Positions 51,786 to 62,065 of a stretch of DNA of 64,000 bases are shown piece by piece; within the stretch, counting starts at the first letter, position 1; each line of letters opens with the position of its first letter. The stretch is taken from positions 295,001 to 359,000 of the forward strand of contig CAMXCT020001101.1 of NCBI GenBank assembly GCA_947184155.2. Direction: 5' to 3'. The notes beneath the pieces are model-generated. The model did not search any database. It was not told where the DNA came from and saw only the letters and a program-made list of their open reading frames with translations. The position numbers were made by a program, and so were the translations under genes. The DNA comes from Cladocopium goreaui (taxonomy: Eukaryota > Sar > Dinophyceae > Suessiales > Symbiodiniaceae).

Positions 51786-53191
51786 ACTGCAAGACTGAGC
51801 CTGTGACGGCAAAGTCACAAGACTGTGGCGGCAAAGTCACAAGCCACAAGCCTATGACGGCAAAGTCACAAGCCTGCATGACGGCAGTGTCACAAGACCG
51901 TGACTGCAAAGTCACAAGCCTGTGACTGCAAAGTCAAAAGCATGTGACGGCAAAGTCACAAGCCACAAGCCTATGACGGCAAAGTCACAAGCCTGTGACT
52001 GCAAAGTCACAAGCCTGTGACTGCAAAGTCACAAGCCTGTGACGGCAAAGTCACAAGCCACAAGCCTATGACGGCAAAGTCACAAGCCTGTGACTGCAAA
52101 TCACAAGCCTGTGACGGCAAAGTCACAAGCCTGTGACTGCAAAGTCACGAGTCTGTGACGGCAAAGTCACAAGCCTATAACGGAAAAGTCACAAGCCTGT
52201 GACTGAAAAGTCAAAAGCATGTGACGGCAAAGTCACAAGCCACAAGCCTATGACGGCAAAGTCACAAGCCTGTGACTGCAAATCACAAGCCTGTGACGGC
52301 AAAGTCACAAGCCTGTGACGGCAAAGTCACAAGCCTGTGACTGCAAAGTCACGAGTCTGTGACTGCAAAGTCACAGCCCTATGACGGCAAAGTCACAAGC
52401 CTCTGGCGGCAAAGTCAAAAGCCTGTGACGGAAAAGTCACAAGCCTATAACGGAAAAGTCACAAGCCTGTCACTGCAAAGTCACAAGCCTGTCACTGCAA
52501 AGTCACAAGCCTGTCACTGCAAAGTCACAAGCCTGTCACTGCAAAGTCACAAGCCTATAACGGAAAAGTCACAAGCCAAGCCTGTCACTGCAAAGTCACA
52601 AGCCTATAACGGAAAAGTCACAAGCCTGTGACGGAAAAGTCACAAGCCTTTGACGGAAAAGTCACAAGCCTGTGACTGCAAAGTAAGCCTGTGACGGAAA
52701 AGTCACAAGCCTGTCACTGCAAAGTCACAAGCCTATAACGGAAAAGTCAAAAGCCTATAACGGAAAAGTCACAAGCCTGTGACGGAAAAGTCACAAGCCT
52801 GTCACTGCAAAGTCACAAGCCTATAACGGAAAAGTCACAAGCCTATAACGGAAAAGTCACAAGCCTGTGACGGAAAAGTCACAAGCCTGTGACGGCAAAG
52901 TCACAAGCCTATAACGGAAAAGTCACAAGCCTATAACGGAAAAGTCACAAGCCTATAACGGAAAAGTCACAAGCCTGTGACGGAAAAGTCACAAGCCTGT
53001 CACTGCAAAGTCACAAGCCTGTCACTGCAAAGTCACAAGCCTGTGACGGAAAAGTCACAAGCCTGTCACTGCAAAGTCACAAGCCTGTCACTGCAAAGTC
53101 ACAAGCCTATAACGGAAAAGTCACAAGCCTGTGACGGAAAAGTCACAAGCCTGTCACTGCAAAGTCACAAGCCTATAACGGAAAAGTCACA
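51786..53191. repeat. 22-bp satellite array, about 1.4 kb
   Basis: Roughly 60 units of AAGCCTGTGACTGCAAAGTC+AC. Many units form a small hairpin (GTGAC...GTCAC). Variants: GTGACGGCAAAG, GTGACTGCAAAG, GTCACTGCAAAG, TATAACGGAAAAG, GTGACGGAAAAG. The left part uses the first two, the right part the last three. Not a CRISPR: no unique spacers. Confidence 0.95.
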
Positions 53192-53465
53192 AAAAGGCTG
53201 GTGGAATCTCTGTCGGGAGTTTGTCTGAGTCGAAGCGCTGTGTGGGACTTTGAAGGAGTGGTGTTCAAAGTATGTGACTGCATGTGGAGGTTGATTGATC
53301 GGTTGATTCCCCCCCGCGTTGATTAATCAAGGGGGATCAACCCATTTTAGTATTGCCCAAACATGTTCCTGTGTGGGGGTTGATGAATCAAGGGGATTCT
53401 ATATTCACAACTACACATTCGTTGTTAGATATGAATACATGACAAACTGCGGGGCAAACATGGAT

Positions 53466-53795
53466 CAACGAGTCCTTCTCTGACCGGATCCGAATTCAGT
53501 GACAACAAACTGATCGATCTGAGCTTTCCACTTGACAGGAAACCTCAAAGCAGTTGACCTGGACATGTACCCGTCTTCGAAAACGAGGGAGAAATAATCG
53601 ATTTTAGTAGTCCTGGTGTCAGTTTTGACTCTAACTATACAGTCAGATTCTTTCAAAGTAATACTAAGCTGGACATGGGGCTGGGGGTTCAATGTCACAA
53701 CGTTGTTCTGTTTTGCTGGTTGCAGACTCTCAGTTGGACGGTGATAATCAGATATTGAGCGAGTAGAACACCCGCCCTGCCCTTTACTATCCTTT
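53466..53795 (-). CDS. C-terminal coding exon, about 100 residues
   Basis: The minus-strand frame GCSTRSISDYHRPTESLQPA, KQNNVVTLNPQPHVQLSITL, KESDCIVRVKTDTRTTKIDY, FSLVFEDGYMSRSTALRFPV and on to a stop at 53466. Beta-rich alternation (LSITL..CIVRVKTD). It lies just downstream (minus) of the family A element at 53803-53908. Possibly the same gene as 53946-54010 and 54279-54500. No family recognised. Confidence 0.6.
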
Positions 53796-53802
53796 ACTAA
53801 CC

Positions 53803-53908
53803 TACCCTCTGGTAAACTAACGTAACTATGGAAAATCACCATTTTAAATGGGTAAATCCACTATAAATGGCCATTGTCAATAGCTATGTAAACGTTTACC
53901 AGAGGGTA
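53803..53908. mobile_element. Family A element, copy 19
   Basis: A 106-bp inverted repeat, TACCCTCTGGTAAACTAACG to AACGTTTACCAGAGGGTA. Confidence 0.85.
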
Positions 53909-53945
53909 TCAACTACGGATAACTAGTTGTCACTGCTCAGCCAGA

Positions 53946-54010
53946 ACAGCATTTTTCATCAGTTTGACTCTGACGACCTCCAGGTTGGGCGATGCTGTTG
54001 TCAAATCCCC
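53946..54010 (-). CDS. Small coding exon
   Basis: The minus-strand frame DLTTASPNLEVVRVKLMKNA, VLAE is open with good codons, limits approximate. A possible donor GAGCA|GTGACA follows. Confidence 0.4.
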
Positions 54011-54074
54011 AACAAAATTCATGTGTGTTAGTTATATACTATGGGATAATCATGGGATAGTCGTTAACCCATAT

Positions 54075-54191
54075 CTGGTTGGTGGTTTCAACCTATCCCT
54101 CTGAAAAATGATAGACGAATCGTCAGTTGGGATGATGACATTCCCAACTGAATGGAAAGTCATAGAATTCATGTTCCAAACCACCAACCAG
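54075..54191. mobile_element. Family B element, copy 10
   Basis: A complete 117-bp copy, CTGGTTGGTGGTTTCAACC to CCAAACCACCAACCAG. Confidence 0.85.
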
Positions 54192-54278
54192 TCATGATGA
54201 ATCATATACTGTAGTAGCCCCAACTAGATGAGGAGCCAGTATCACCACATTTTCGTAGATGTGGACTCGTGAGAAATC

Positions 54279-54500
54279 TTACTGTTCCGTCTTTCTGGAG
54301 GTTGTTATCATCAATATCTTCCAGGATGTATCAATATCTTCCAAGTTTTGCCCCTTGGAATCCAGTGGAAACCTCACCCTTTCTGGCACCTTGAGCAGTT
54401 TCTCAATGGCCTTTTGTGCTTTCTCATTGCAAAGCTGTATCACAGTGCCGGTGTCCTGGACCGTGACCACCAGGTTCCATGACCAGCTTCCGAACATCGG
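54279..54500 (-). CDS. Coding exon
   Basis: The minus-strand frame MFGSWSWNLVVTVQDTGTVI, QLCNEKAQKAIEKLLKVPER, VRFPLDSKGQNLEDIDTSWK, ILMITT. The start is open further upstream through three copies of GCATCCGG. A donor GAACA|GTAAGA lies at the end. The amphipathic KAQKAIEKLLK helix is clear. No family recognised. Confidence 0.6.
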   Translation of the reverse strand, partial: PMFGSWSWNLVVTVQDTGTVIQLCNEKAQKAIEKLLKVPERVRFPLDSKGQNLEDIDTSWKILMITTSRKTEQ

Positions 54501-54844
54501 ATGCCCGGATGCCCGGATGCCCTCAAATTTTCATGGGTTATCATTGAATTGATCATCATTGTCCCCATTCACATTGCCATCTTTGGGCTATACAACATTA
54601 TCATCATTTTCAGACACACGCTAGTGATGGGCCCAAATGATGTTCCAAATTCCACACCAAAAAATAAACATCTCAAGTTCAATCTATATATATATTATAT
54701 TATCATATATTATCTAATATGACTTAACATGATATCCATATGACAATGGTTATAATATATATATATATCTTAATGTTAAAATATATAATCTAACATGATC
54801 ACAATCTATAACATATGACCACTACAACTGGAACTCTATGATCC

Positions 54845-54892
54845 TTAGAGGGTGAAGTCCTCGGCTGCAGCTGCCAGGGAGGCTGCGGCTTC
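54845..54892 (-). CDS. Short C-terminal coding exon
   Basis: The minus-strand frame VEAEAAASLAAAAEDFTL then a stop. Ala/Glu-rich end. Confidence 0.4.
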   Translation of the reverse strand, partial: EAAASLAAAAEDFTL

Positions 54893-55517
54893 TGCCTCCA
54901 CTCTCCAGTTATCCAATCGGGGGGTTGTTGATTGGTCGTCAAGGTCATTGGTCATTGATGGGGAAAGACATATGATTTTTATGGGGTACCCCAATTTGAA
55001 GAAACAGCCGTCTACAAAAGGGATTATATACGTACACGACTAGGACTATATTGCGTAATATTACATAAGATTACCGTATGATGCAGGTAGTAAACGTACC
55101 AGGGTGCAATCCATTCAATCAGTCCTTAAACTGAGTAGCTAGAGCACACATTGATCTGCATGGCCCTTTGCGAATGGGCGGATGGTGGATGTCATGAAAT
55201 GGCTAGACTCCCTTGGTTCGAGGGGCATGTCAGAAAATTATGTTGACCCCGGGACCCAGGTTGAAATCGCTTGAAATCATTGCCCATCTCCAGGTGCACC
55301 AAAATAAAATTTCTTAGCCTCCCTTTGTGATCCGAAAAGCAGCAATGTCTTGCTTAGTCTTGCGCAGCAAGAAGGTTTTTATATGTGAACAGGAGCAAAA
55401 TGGAATTTATCAATTAGTTCAATTTTGGAATTTATCAAAATGGTAAATTAGTTCACAAAATTGTAAATATGTGAATTTATCAATTCGCCCGTCCCAGAAT
55501 TATGATTCATAGTTCAG

Positions 55518-56519
55518 CCCGGTCGCCGCCCAGTTGTGACCCCACGAGACATCACGATCATCCCCGGGAATAAGCCAACGAAAGGGGAAGTTCCTATCCA
55601 GGGTTATGAAGCAACATGGATGCCATGGAATATCAGAATATCAATGATTTTCTCCTGCCTGTGCTTGGGTGTCGTCGGCATTGTGAGCCTCATTTTCGCA
55701 AGCCATTTTTCATCATTTGAGGAGTGGTGGAAAACATGTGAAAACAATCATGGTCACGGGGTCCAAATTAGCAAAGGTACATCACAACTGGTACCCTCCA
55801 GTAAATTAACATAGACCCTGGCAGATAGGGGTTGGAAGATTAGTTTCCACTAAAAATTGGTCATTTTCAGGGTCTACGTTTATTTACCATAGGGTAATTG
55901 ATGCATCCAACCAACACCTTTCTGCTTCAATGAATTTTGTCTCGTAGCAAAGGGACGGATGACGGATCTCTGGGGATGGTCTGTGGCCATCATCCCATGG
56001 TTGCAGAGAATTACAGTAGAACATGTTTGAATACCCATAGGATCCATGGTGCTGGTATATATGCTAACATGACTGGGGTATATTGATGGGATCCATGTTA
56101 CCATATATAGCATACATGGATCCTATGGGATATGAACTATAGATCATTGGTTTGGCTCTACTGCTAAAAAAGCCCTTTGCTGCTGGTGAAAAATCATAAT
56201 GTTTAATGATGTAACAAAAGGTTGAATCGTTAAATCCCCATATTATGATATACTGGTTGGTGGTTTTAACCATCTTGAAAAATATGAAAGTCAATGGGAA
56301 GGATTAACCCATATTATATGGAAAATAAAAATGTTCCAAACCACCAACCAGTATATTATATATATATATCTTATCGTTATCACATTGGTATCAGAGTCTT
56401 TTTCGCTCGGAATCACCACCATCCCTCCTTGGGCCCCCAACAGCATCAATGATCGGTTCCAAAAAGGCGTCCTCACTCGGAACGACCTTGAGAGCAACTC
56501 AACCGGGCCTGGACAATGA
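55518..56519 (+). CDS. Two-exon C-terminus of a membrane protein
   Basis: Exon 55518-55776 follows CATAGTTCAG and reads PGRRPVVTPRDITIIPGNKP, TKGEVPIQGYEATWMPWNIR, then a hydrophobic helix ISMIFSCLCLGVVGIVSLIF, then ASHFSSFEEWWKTCENNHGH. It ends phase 1 at AAAG|GTACAT. Exon 56395-56519 begins AG|TCT and reads ESFSLGITTIPPWAPNSIND, RFQKGVLTRNDLESNSTGPG, Q and a stop. Phases agree. One membrane span with a Cys-containing segment after it. The 618-bp intron holds an A element (55792-55896) and a B element (56253-56351). No family recognised. Confidence 0.65.
55792..55896. mobile_element. Family A element, diverged copy 20
   Basis: TACCCTCCAGTAAATTAAC to TTATTTACCATAGGGTA, 105 bp, with inner arms AGACCCTGGC / CAGGGTCTAC. 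Nested in the intron of the gene at 55518-56519. Confidence 0.75.
56253..56351. mobile_element. Family B element, copy 11
   Basis: CTGGTTGGTGGTTTTAACC to CCAAACCACCAACCAG, 99 bp. Nested in the same intron. Confidence 0.8.
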
Positions 56520-56798
56520 AGTACTGAGAGATGGGCGACCATGGAGCTAGTCAACTATAGTTGATAAATGAATTATAACTGGGATAGCTATAACTATAGT
56601 TGGTAAATGAATTATAGTGAGTCAACTATAGTTCGTCAACGACAATGTGGGTTAACTAACTGAGCAGCAACCCCGAATCCCATGGCCCAGGAAAACGGCA
56701 CCATTTTCTTGGTGAAATCAAAGGCAAAATCCTGGGAACCCAGAGCCCCAAAACCCCATTGAAACATATTGAAACCACGACAAATCTCTCAATAATCT

Positions 56799-56946
56799 AA
56801 TAGAAACGTATGGAAAATCACCAGGTTTAATATTTTGATTTTGGAAATAATATATATCTATATCTATATTCTATTTCTATACGTATGTATATATGCACGT
56901 GTTGTACAAATGGGCCAATTATCCATAGCTATGTTAGTTTGCTGGA
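56799..56946. mobile_element. Family A element with an AT-rich insertion
   Basis: TAATAGAAACGTATGGAAAA at the left and ATCCATAGCTATGTTAGTTT at the right, separated by about 80 bp of TATATCTA-like sequence. Confidence 0.55.
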
Positions 56947-56949
56947 CAG

Positions 56950-57073
56950 CCTGATCCAGTCCTCCCGACACGGCTCCCCGCGGCCGGTCCGTGTCGAACG
57001 GCAGTGTGGGCAATCTCAAGCACCTGCGGAGAATTGTATTGTATGGCTGGTTGAAGAAATTGCTGCAACTTGA
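56950..57073 (+). CDS. C-terminal coding exon
   Basis: After GTTTGCTGGACAG, in the A-element right end, the frame LIQSSRHGSPRPVRVERQCG, QSQAPAENCIVWLVEEIAAT ends in a stop. Other plus frames are open but with weaker codons. Confidence 0.5.
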
Positions 57074-57319
57074 TGTAATTTCCATGTTTTATCCCCCCCT
57101 TTTTGTTCGACAAGACCAGGGGTTTATGCAATGGGGGCCGAGATTGGAATTATGCAGCGAGATGATGATCCGTAAATCTGAAATATCCTGAAGTGAAATG
57201 GAAATGATGTGTCCGTTACAAAGGCCCATCGTTTGACTTTTCGTGTCAGGTGATCGGAACTCCAGACTCCATGGCAACATCATGACCATCCTGACTCCAA
57301 AGTAAAAAAAAGAAACATG

Positions 57320-57438
57320 TACCCTCCGGTAATCAAACGTGGCAATGTGAAATCCCCTATAATAAATGGAGGATTTAATGAGAAAATCATCCATAAATGG
57401 TGGATTTGAAACAATGCCAGGTTAATTAGCGAAGGGTA
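57320..57438. mobile_element. Family A' element, copy 4
   Basis: TACCCTCCGGTAATCAAACG to GGTTAATTAGCGAAGGGTA, 119 bp. Confidence 0.75.
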
Positions 57439-57967
57439 TTTCACCAGACCAAGACCGGAATTGATTTAACTCCTCATAGAAACGGGTTTCAACAAAACGC
57501 CTGAAGACCCAGGTGTTGCTCTGAAATGCTCTGAATGTCTGAATGTCGATATGTTTGTGGAAACATAATGCTGCAAACTTGAGAATCTATGTCTATGATA
57601 ATCATAATCAATTTGTTGGTGGTCTCAAGCCATCCCAACCAATCATCATCAATCATCCCAGTTCTAGGGTTGAAAAACCATTGGAAAAAACATTTTTCTG
57701 TGGCTAAAACAATACCATGTTTACCAGCCATGACTGGGAATGGTAATGAAGTTTATACCAACCGAAAAATGCTGATGACTGGCGGATGGTGCGTTTATAT
57801 GGGGATGGGTCAAAATTAGGTACCCCAAAATTATGGATGGTTAATACTAAACTAGACATTCACATCTGTGGTCCCCTTAACGGTCTTCCATTTTGACCCA
57901 CATCCATATTAGCGTTTATGGCACTGGGAATTAGCCAGGGGGGAAAATATACGTGACACCACCGCAC

Positions 57968-58565
57968 CTCGCTTGGAATCTCGGGTGAACACGGTGAAAC
58001 GTCGGCCTCTGCCTGGTCATCATGGTCATCCCCCTATCCAATAAGGTATCCAATAAGGTCAGTCGACGTACATGAAATAGGGAAGCGTTCTCAATGTGTA
58101 TATTATATATGGTGAAGAAATGGTTAGTTAATGCTGGTTATTTGCGATTATATATGTACTATGTAGCTGCACATTAATGAATAGACAGCATGTCTTCGGA
58201 GTTATTTGCACAAAATGTGTCAATTGAAAATATGTTGTTTGACTTGCATCACTTCATCCGGAGGGTCAAGATAATGACAAACACTAAGACCTACGTATCT
58301 AAATATGGTAAGTCAAGATGAAGAGAGGTAGCTTGGGGATGTGTATGACTATACTCTGAATATAATGTTAGAATATCTGAGCACGCATACATCATACAAT
58401 TCATACAATTCATACATCTATACTGTCTACACTATAGATCGACGTACAGAATAGACATGAGTAAACAGCCCTGATTGACAGCTCCACCTTCAGTTCCAAT
58501 GGCAATCCAGTGGTCAAGTCCTGCTTCAGCAGTCGGAACCTCGGCGGACAGTCAACATAGTCAAC
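57968..58565 (-). CDS. Two internal exons of one gene
   Basis: On the minus strand, exon 58467-58565 follows TTGACATAG and reads VDYVDCPPRFRLLKQDLTTG, LPLELKVELSIRA in phase 0 to GGGCT|GTTTAC. Exon 57968-58033 follows TTGGATAG and reads GDDHDDQAEADVSPCSPEIP, SE in phase 0 to AGCGAG|GTGCGG. Codon choice is excellent and the phases are compatible, so they probably belong together across a 433-bp intron. The second exon is an acidic linker. Function unknown. Confidence 0.65.
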
Positions 58566-58607
58566 CTATGTCAACCTGGTACCCTACGAAATTCCACTTC
58601 AACCAAC

Positions 58608-58731
58608 AAACGTCATCTGGTTGCCTACCCCTCTGAAAAATGATGGAGTTCGTCAGTTGGGGTGATGACATTCCCAACTGAATGGAAAGTCATTCAAAAT
58701 TCCATGGTTCCAAACCACCAACAAACGTCAT
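58608..58731. mobile_element. Family B element with a 9-bp target-site duplication
   Basis: AAACGTCAT at 58608-58616 and 58723-58731 flanks the element 58617-58722. On the minus strand it reads GTTGGTGGTTTGGAACC ... CAACCAG, so GT and AG are its first and last bases, directly against the duplicated target. Confidence 0.85.
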
Positions 58732-59087
58732 GGTTCGAAAATTGGCTATGCATCGCTACGCCCATTTTCCTGCCATGTTCACTTGGGAACATGATGATCA
58801 ACCAATGGATTGTAGGGGGACCCTATTGTTGTAACATGTTATAGCAACATTTAACCACCAAATTGGGGATATCAGCACCAAAAAACAAAGAATGCGGGTT
58901 TCCGCAACAAAGTGTAGGGCTCAAATCCACCAAACATTGGAGATTCAACTAAACATTGGAGTTTCAACAAAGATAATAACAGGTTTCACCAAGAAACGAA
59001 GGCTTCTAAAAAAATGAAATAAAGAAAAATCGTATGAAAAACATATGCCTAAGATGCCTAAGGAAGACAATGCAAATTTTTGCCACA

Positions 59088-59365
59088 TCAAATTGGATCC
59101 ATGGAATCTTCTTGGCCAGGCGGCAACGCGTTGAAAGCGATGCTATCGCCTGCTATGATCTGGAGCTGGGCAAAATCCTACTGTGGATGGTTGCGAAATC
59201 CTGCACCACCTTGGATGGTTGAAACCCTATTGAAGAATGGGATAAACCACCATCAACTGGTGCAGGATTTCGCGACCATCCACAGTAGGTTGTCACATTA
59301 GGAATTGCTCAAGCCTCAGCGTCTTGTATCCTGCTATCGACTTCGTCGTTGAGGTCTTGTTGTGG
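59088..59365 (-). CDS. Two-exon C-terminus, intron hosts a family E element
   Basis: On the minus strand, exon 59315-59365 follows CATCCTTTAG and reads PQQDLNDEVDSRIQDAE in phase 0. The donor is GAG|GCTTGA, a GC donor. The 137-bp intron ends CCACAGTAG, the end of the family E element. Exon 59088-59177 reads DFAQLQIIAGDSIAFNALPP, GQEDSMDPI and a stop. Both exons are acidic with excellent codon choice. No family recognised. Confidence 0.65.
59179..59287. mobile_element. Family E element, copy 2
   Basis: 109 bp with 28-bp arms: TACTGTGGATGGTTGCGAAA / TTTCGCGACCATCCACAGTA. Its edge forms the acceptor CACAGTAG of the gene at 59088-59365. Confidence 0.85.
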
Positions 59366-59845
59366 CTAAAGGATGATGTTGCATCCTGAATCCTGTCCTG
59401 CGTGAACATTTTGTGACTAGAACCTTCATGTTTGTTTTTTGATTCATACTACAATTTCTTTATATGTATTATATACATTTATATACATATATCATATACC
59501 CATTCTAAATTCCCTTTTTTAATCTCCCATTTTGGTTGAATACCCCTGTTGTCTGTTGTTGCTATTTAAACAGCTCTTTTGTGGTCAAGATATCTCATGA
59601 AATTCTCATGATATCTCCATACGGAGGTTTCTTAAAGTTGGGACCCATTCTGGGAACCTCCAAAAATGCCACATGAGCCATGAATTATACTGGCAGGTTA
59701 ATGGGTACCGCTATTATGGGTGATCATAATCCCCAATAATTTAGATAGTGATAGTGCAACCCCCAATAACGAACTAGCACTGGTATTTCTTTAATAGCTC
59801 ACATTGGTTCTAAGTCCATGCCTCCAAGTCGATGCACGACCACCG

Positions 59846-60094
59846 CTATCTCTTTGGCTGAGCGATAAGCCTGACGAAGGGGCCGGAGTGGGCTGGCCTA
59901 ACATATGAAGCCCAGGAGGGAGGTGATAACACGAAAAACCCAGGTTCTTGATTGAACATATGAAAAGCATCTGGGGTTTTCCAAAGAGCCGGAAATTTCA
60001 TAGTACCTTTAATAAAGAACGTTGGTGAAGACGATATTACCGCTGGGATCTTACGGGGGACCCTGTCTTTAGACGAACTCAACTCGTTTTTTTG
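59846..60094 (-). CDS. C-terminal coding exon, 82 residues
   Basis: On the minus strand, acceptor TTCGAGTTCCCAG, then QKNELSSSKDRVPRKIPAVI, SSSPTFFIKGTMKFPALWKT, PDAFHMFNQEPGFFVLSPPS, WASYVRPAHSGPFVRLIAQP and a stop. Phase 0 entry. Good codon choice. No family recognised. Confidence 0.65.
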   Translation of the reverse strand, partial: QKNELSSSKDRVPRKIPAVISSSPTFFIKGTMKFPALWKTPDAFHMFNQEPGFFVLSPPSWASYVRPAHSGPFVRLIAQPKR

Positions 60095-60128
60095 CTGGGA
60101 ACTCGAACACATTCAAGCCATCTGAAGC

Positions 60129-60241
60129 ATATTCAGCTGGTTGGTGGTTTCAACCCCTCCGAAAAATATGAAAGTCAGTTGGGATGATTATTCCCAATAT
60201 ATGGAAAAATAAAAAATGTTCCAAACCACCAACATATTCAG
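60129..60241. mobile_element. Family B element with an 8-bp target-site duplication
   Basis: ATATTCAG at 60129-60136 and 60234-60241 flanks the element 60137-60233. On the minus strand it starts GT (GTTGGTGGTTTGG) and ends AG (CAACCAG) exactly at the duplication. Confidence 0.85.
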
Positions 60242-60345
60242 TAATTTTTCGTACCCGCTTCCTTGGTGGGACCTTCGAAAATCAGCGATTAAGCGTGATC
60301 ATTTTCGCCCCTTGGCACAACTCATCCCGGCACCGTTGCGTCAAC

Positions 60346-60498
60346 CCATCACTGGGCGCACCCGTATTTTGATCTCACAAACGAGACCGTTGCAAAGCAC
60401 CTGTGCCTTCACCTTCACGGTGCAATCTCGAAGGGGCTGCAGCCAGGTATCCCCGAAACAGCCAGGGTCCCATTTTGTAGGGTGTACACCCAACAGTT
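60346..60498 (-). CDS. Coding exon
   Basis: The minus-strand frame LGVHPTKWDPGCFGDTWLQP, LRDCTVKVKAQVLCNGLVCE, IKIRVRPVM ends at ATGG|GTTGAC. The alternating pattern (CTVKVKAQVLCNG, EIKIRVRPV) suggests beta strands. No clear 5' acceptor. Confidence 0.55.
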
Positions 60499-60558
60499 AT
60501 GCGCAACTTGGAAAGGAAACGTGATGAACCTTGCGGAGATTTTGTATCCTATTTTCAG

Positions 60559-60740
60559 ACAAAGCTCAAATAAGGCCCTGTGAAGGGGCTGTGGACCCCC
60601 ATCAACCCTTCTGGTGGCTAATTAAACTCCCATTGTCAGGGGGGATGGCTTTGGGGGTAGCCTTAGAAATGCATGAAAGCAAAGCTAGGTGCCCAGTGGA
60701 TAATGGAAAACCCCCAATCATCCTGAGCATGGTATCATGA
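60559..60740 (+). CDS. C-terminal coding exon
   Basis: Acceptor TATCCTATTTTCAG, then KAQIRPCEGAVDPHQPFWWL, IKLPLSGGMALGVALEMHES, KARCPVDNGKPPIILSMVS and a stop. 60 residues. Confidence 0.5.
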
Positions 60741-61388
60741 CTGTCACTAACCTTGAGAATCTAGGCACCAAAATGGGAAGTGTTACCATCATCTCTGTAA
60801 GATGAACCAAACGTAGAGCTATCTGCAGTGTTTCATATCGGAAAATCGGTTAACATCTAAGCCTATCTCATACCCACAGATTCACTGGCCAGCCTTTTTT
60901 TGTAATACAGAATGCTCCACCGATATATCCATCTGTTGGTCGTTGGTATTCTTAAAAGACTATTGATTCTTGGTAGTGGATAAAACCACGTGGACGGTAC
61001 GAGTACAGCAATGGGGAAACGACTCTACTGGGAAACTAGTGGGTTTCCCAGTTTGGGTCAACACAAAGTGGCTATGGGTCATTTTTTCCAGCTCCCACAT
61101 GGATAGTTTCAGATCCTAAGACCAGCCTCTAAAAAAGGTCAAAACAGGTGAACCTCCCCCCGTCTTGATCGAAACCATGCCAGCAGAACTGTATACTTCT
61201 TTTTATTGACCTGGCGGGGCCAGAACCATGGCTGGTCGTTTGGCGGCCATGTTTGAGTGTTGAGCAAACAAAAAAAAGGGCATTGGTTGCTGCGTTCAAT
61301 TCTACTTGGTGCCACAATCATCCCTTTTTCTTGGATGATATCAAGTGCGGAGTAGTTTTTGTAAAGCTGTACAAGAACCACGAACCAG
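60741..61388. other. Spacer, with part of a long minus-strand open frame
   Basis: The minus-strand frame that runs 61139-61798 without a stop covers its right part, but its codon choice below 61389 is ordinary. Nothing else called. Confidence 0.3.
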
Positions 61389-61552
61389 TCAAGTTGCACA
61401 TAACATGATTGTTGACCACAGCCGCCTTTTTGTTTTGCCAAATCCCCCATGATTTTGTGTGTTCCGTTCGATGTTCTGATCATATAATCTGTACATGGTC
61501 CACCCTGGTGACTGTTCTTCCACAAGTGGTTCAAGGATGTCCAGGCCCATGT
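61389..61552 (-). CDS. C-terminal coding exon
   Basis: On the minus strand, acceptor ATGTGTTTTCGATCCAG, then MGLDILEPLVEEQSPGWTMY, RLYDQNIERNTQNHGGFGKT, KRRLWSTIMLCAT and a stop. It overlaps the long open frame 61139-61798 in another phase but is more protein-like. A further piece YLVMRAQSKASKT follows TTTGAACTTCAG at 61786 and may be an upstream exon. Confidence 0.5.
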
Positions 61553-62065
61553 CTGGATCGAAAACACATGGTGAAAACACATGGTGAAAACCCCGCATTT
61601 TCCACAATGACAGTGATGTTCAATCATGTTCAATTTCATCCCACAACGGGCCTTTTTGATGTGTGAAACCGCCTTCTCTCTGAGGAAACTTAGCCTCATA
61701 CCCGTGAAAAAACATGGGAACGGTTGGGAAATCATCCCAGATCTGGTTTTGGAGGCCTTGGATTGCGCCCGCATGACAAGGTACTGAAGTTCAAACACAG
61801 ATATTAGGAGTTAATTAGGAGTTAATAATGGATATTCGGAGTTATGTGTATATAGATATTGATAATGTTTGTTAATCTAGCTATATTGCGGGTATTTACT
61901 AGATATTGGGAGTTCTGAGTTTGTGAGCATTTTGAACATCCCCACATGCAGGTCCGGCTGAAGCGTTAGGTAGTGGTCACCGGGGCACGGCTCAACGATG
62001 AAGCAGCCACAGAATTATCCTGGTAAGAGACCCCAAACAGTGTGGGGGGAGCAAAAAGATCATGT

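Noticed and set aside
51786..53191. CRISPR-like regular repeats
   Set aside because: There are no unique spacers; the 22-bp unit is directly tandem and the context is a eukaryotic nuclear genome.
57612..57680. Possible family B fragment (TTGTTGGTGGTCTCAAGCC)
   Set aside because: Only a dozen bases match and no right end follows.
61139..61798. 219-codon minus-strand open frame
   Set aside because: Long but only moderately biased; a different phase within it (61389-61552) has better codon choice and a strong acceptor. Kept as an alternative only.
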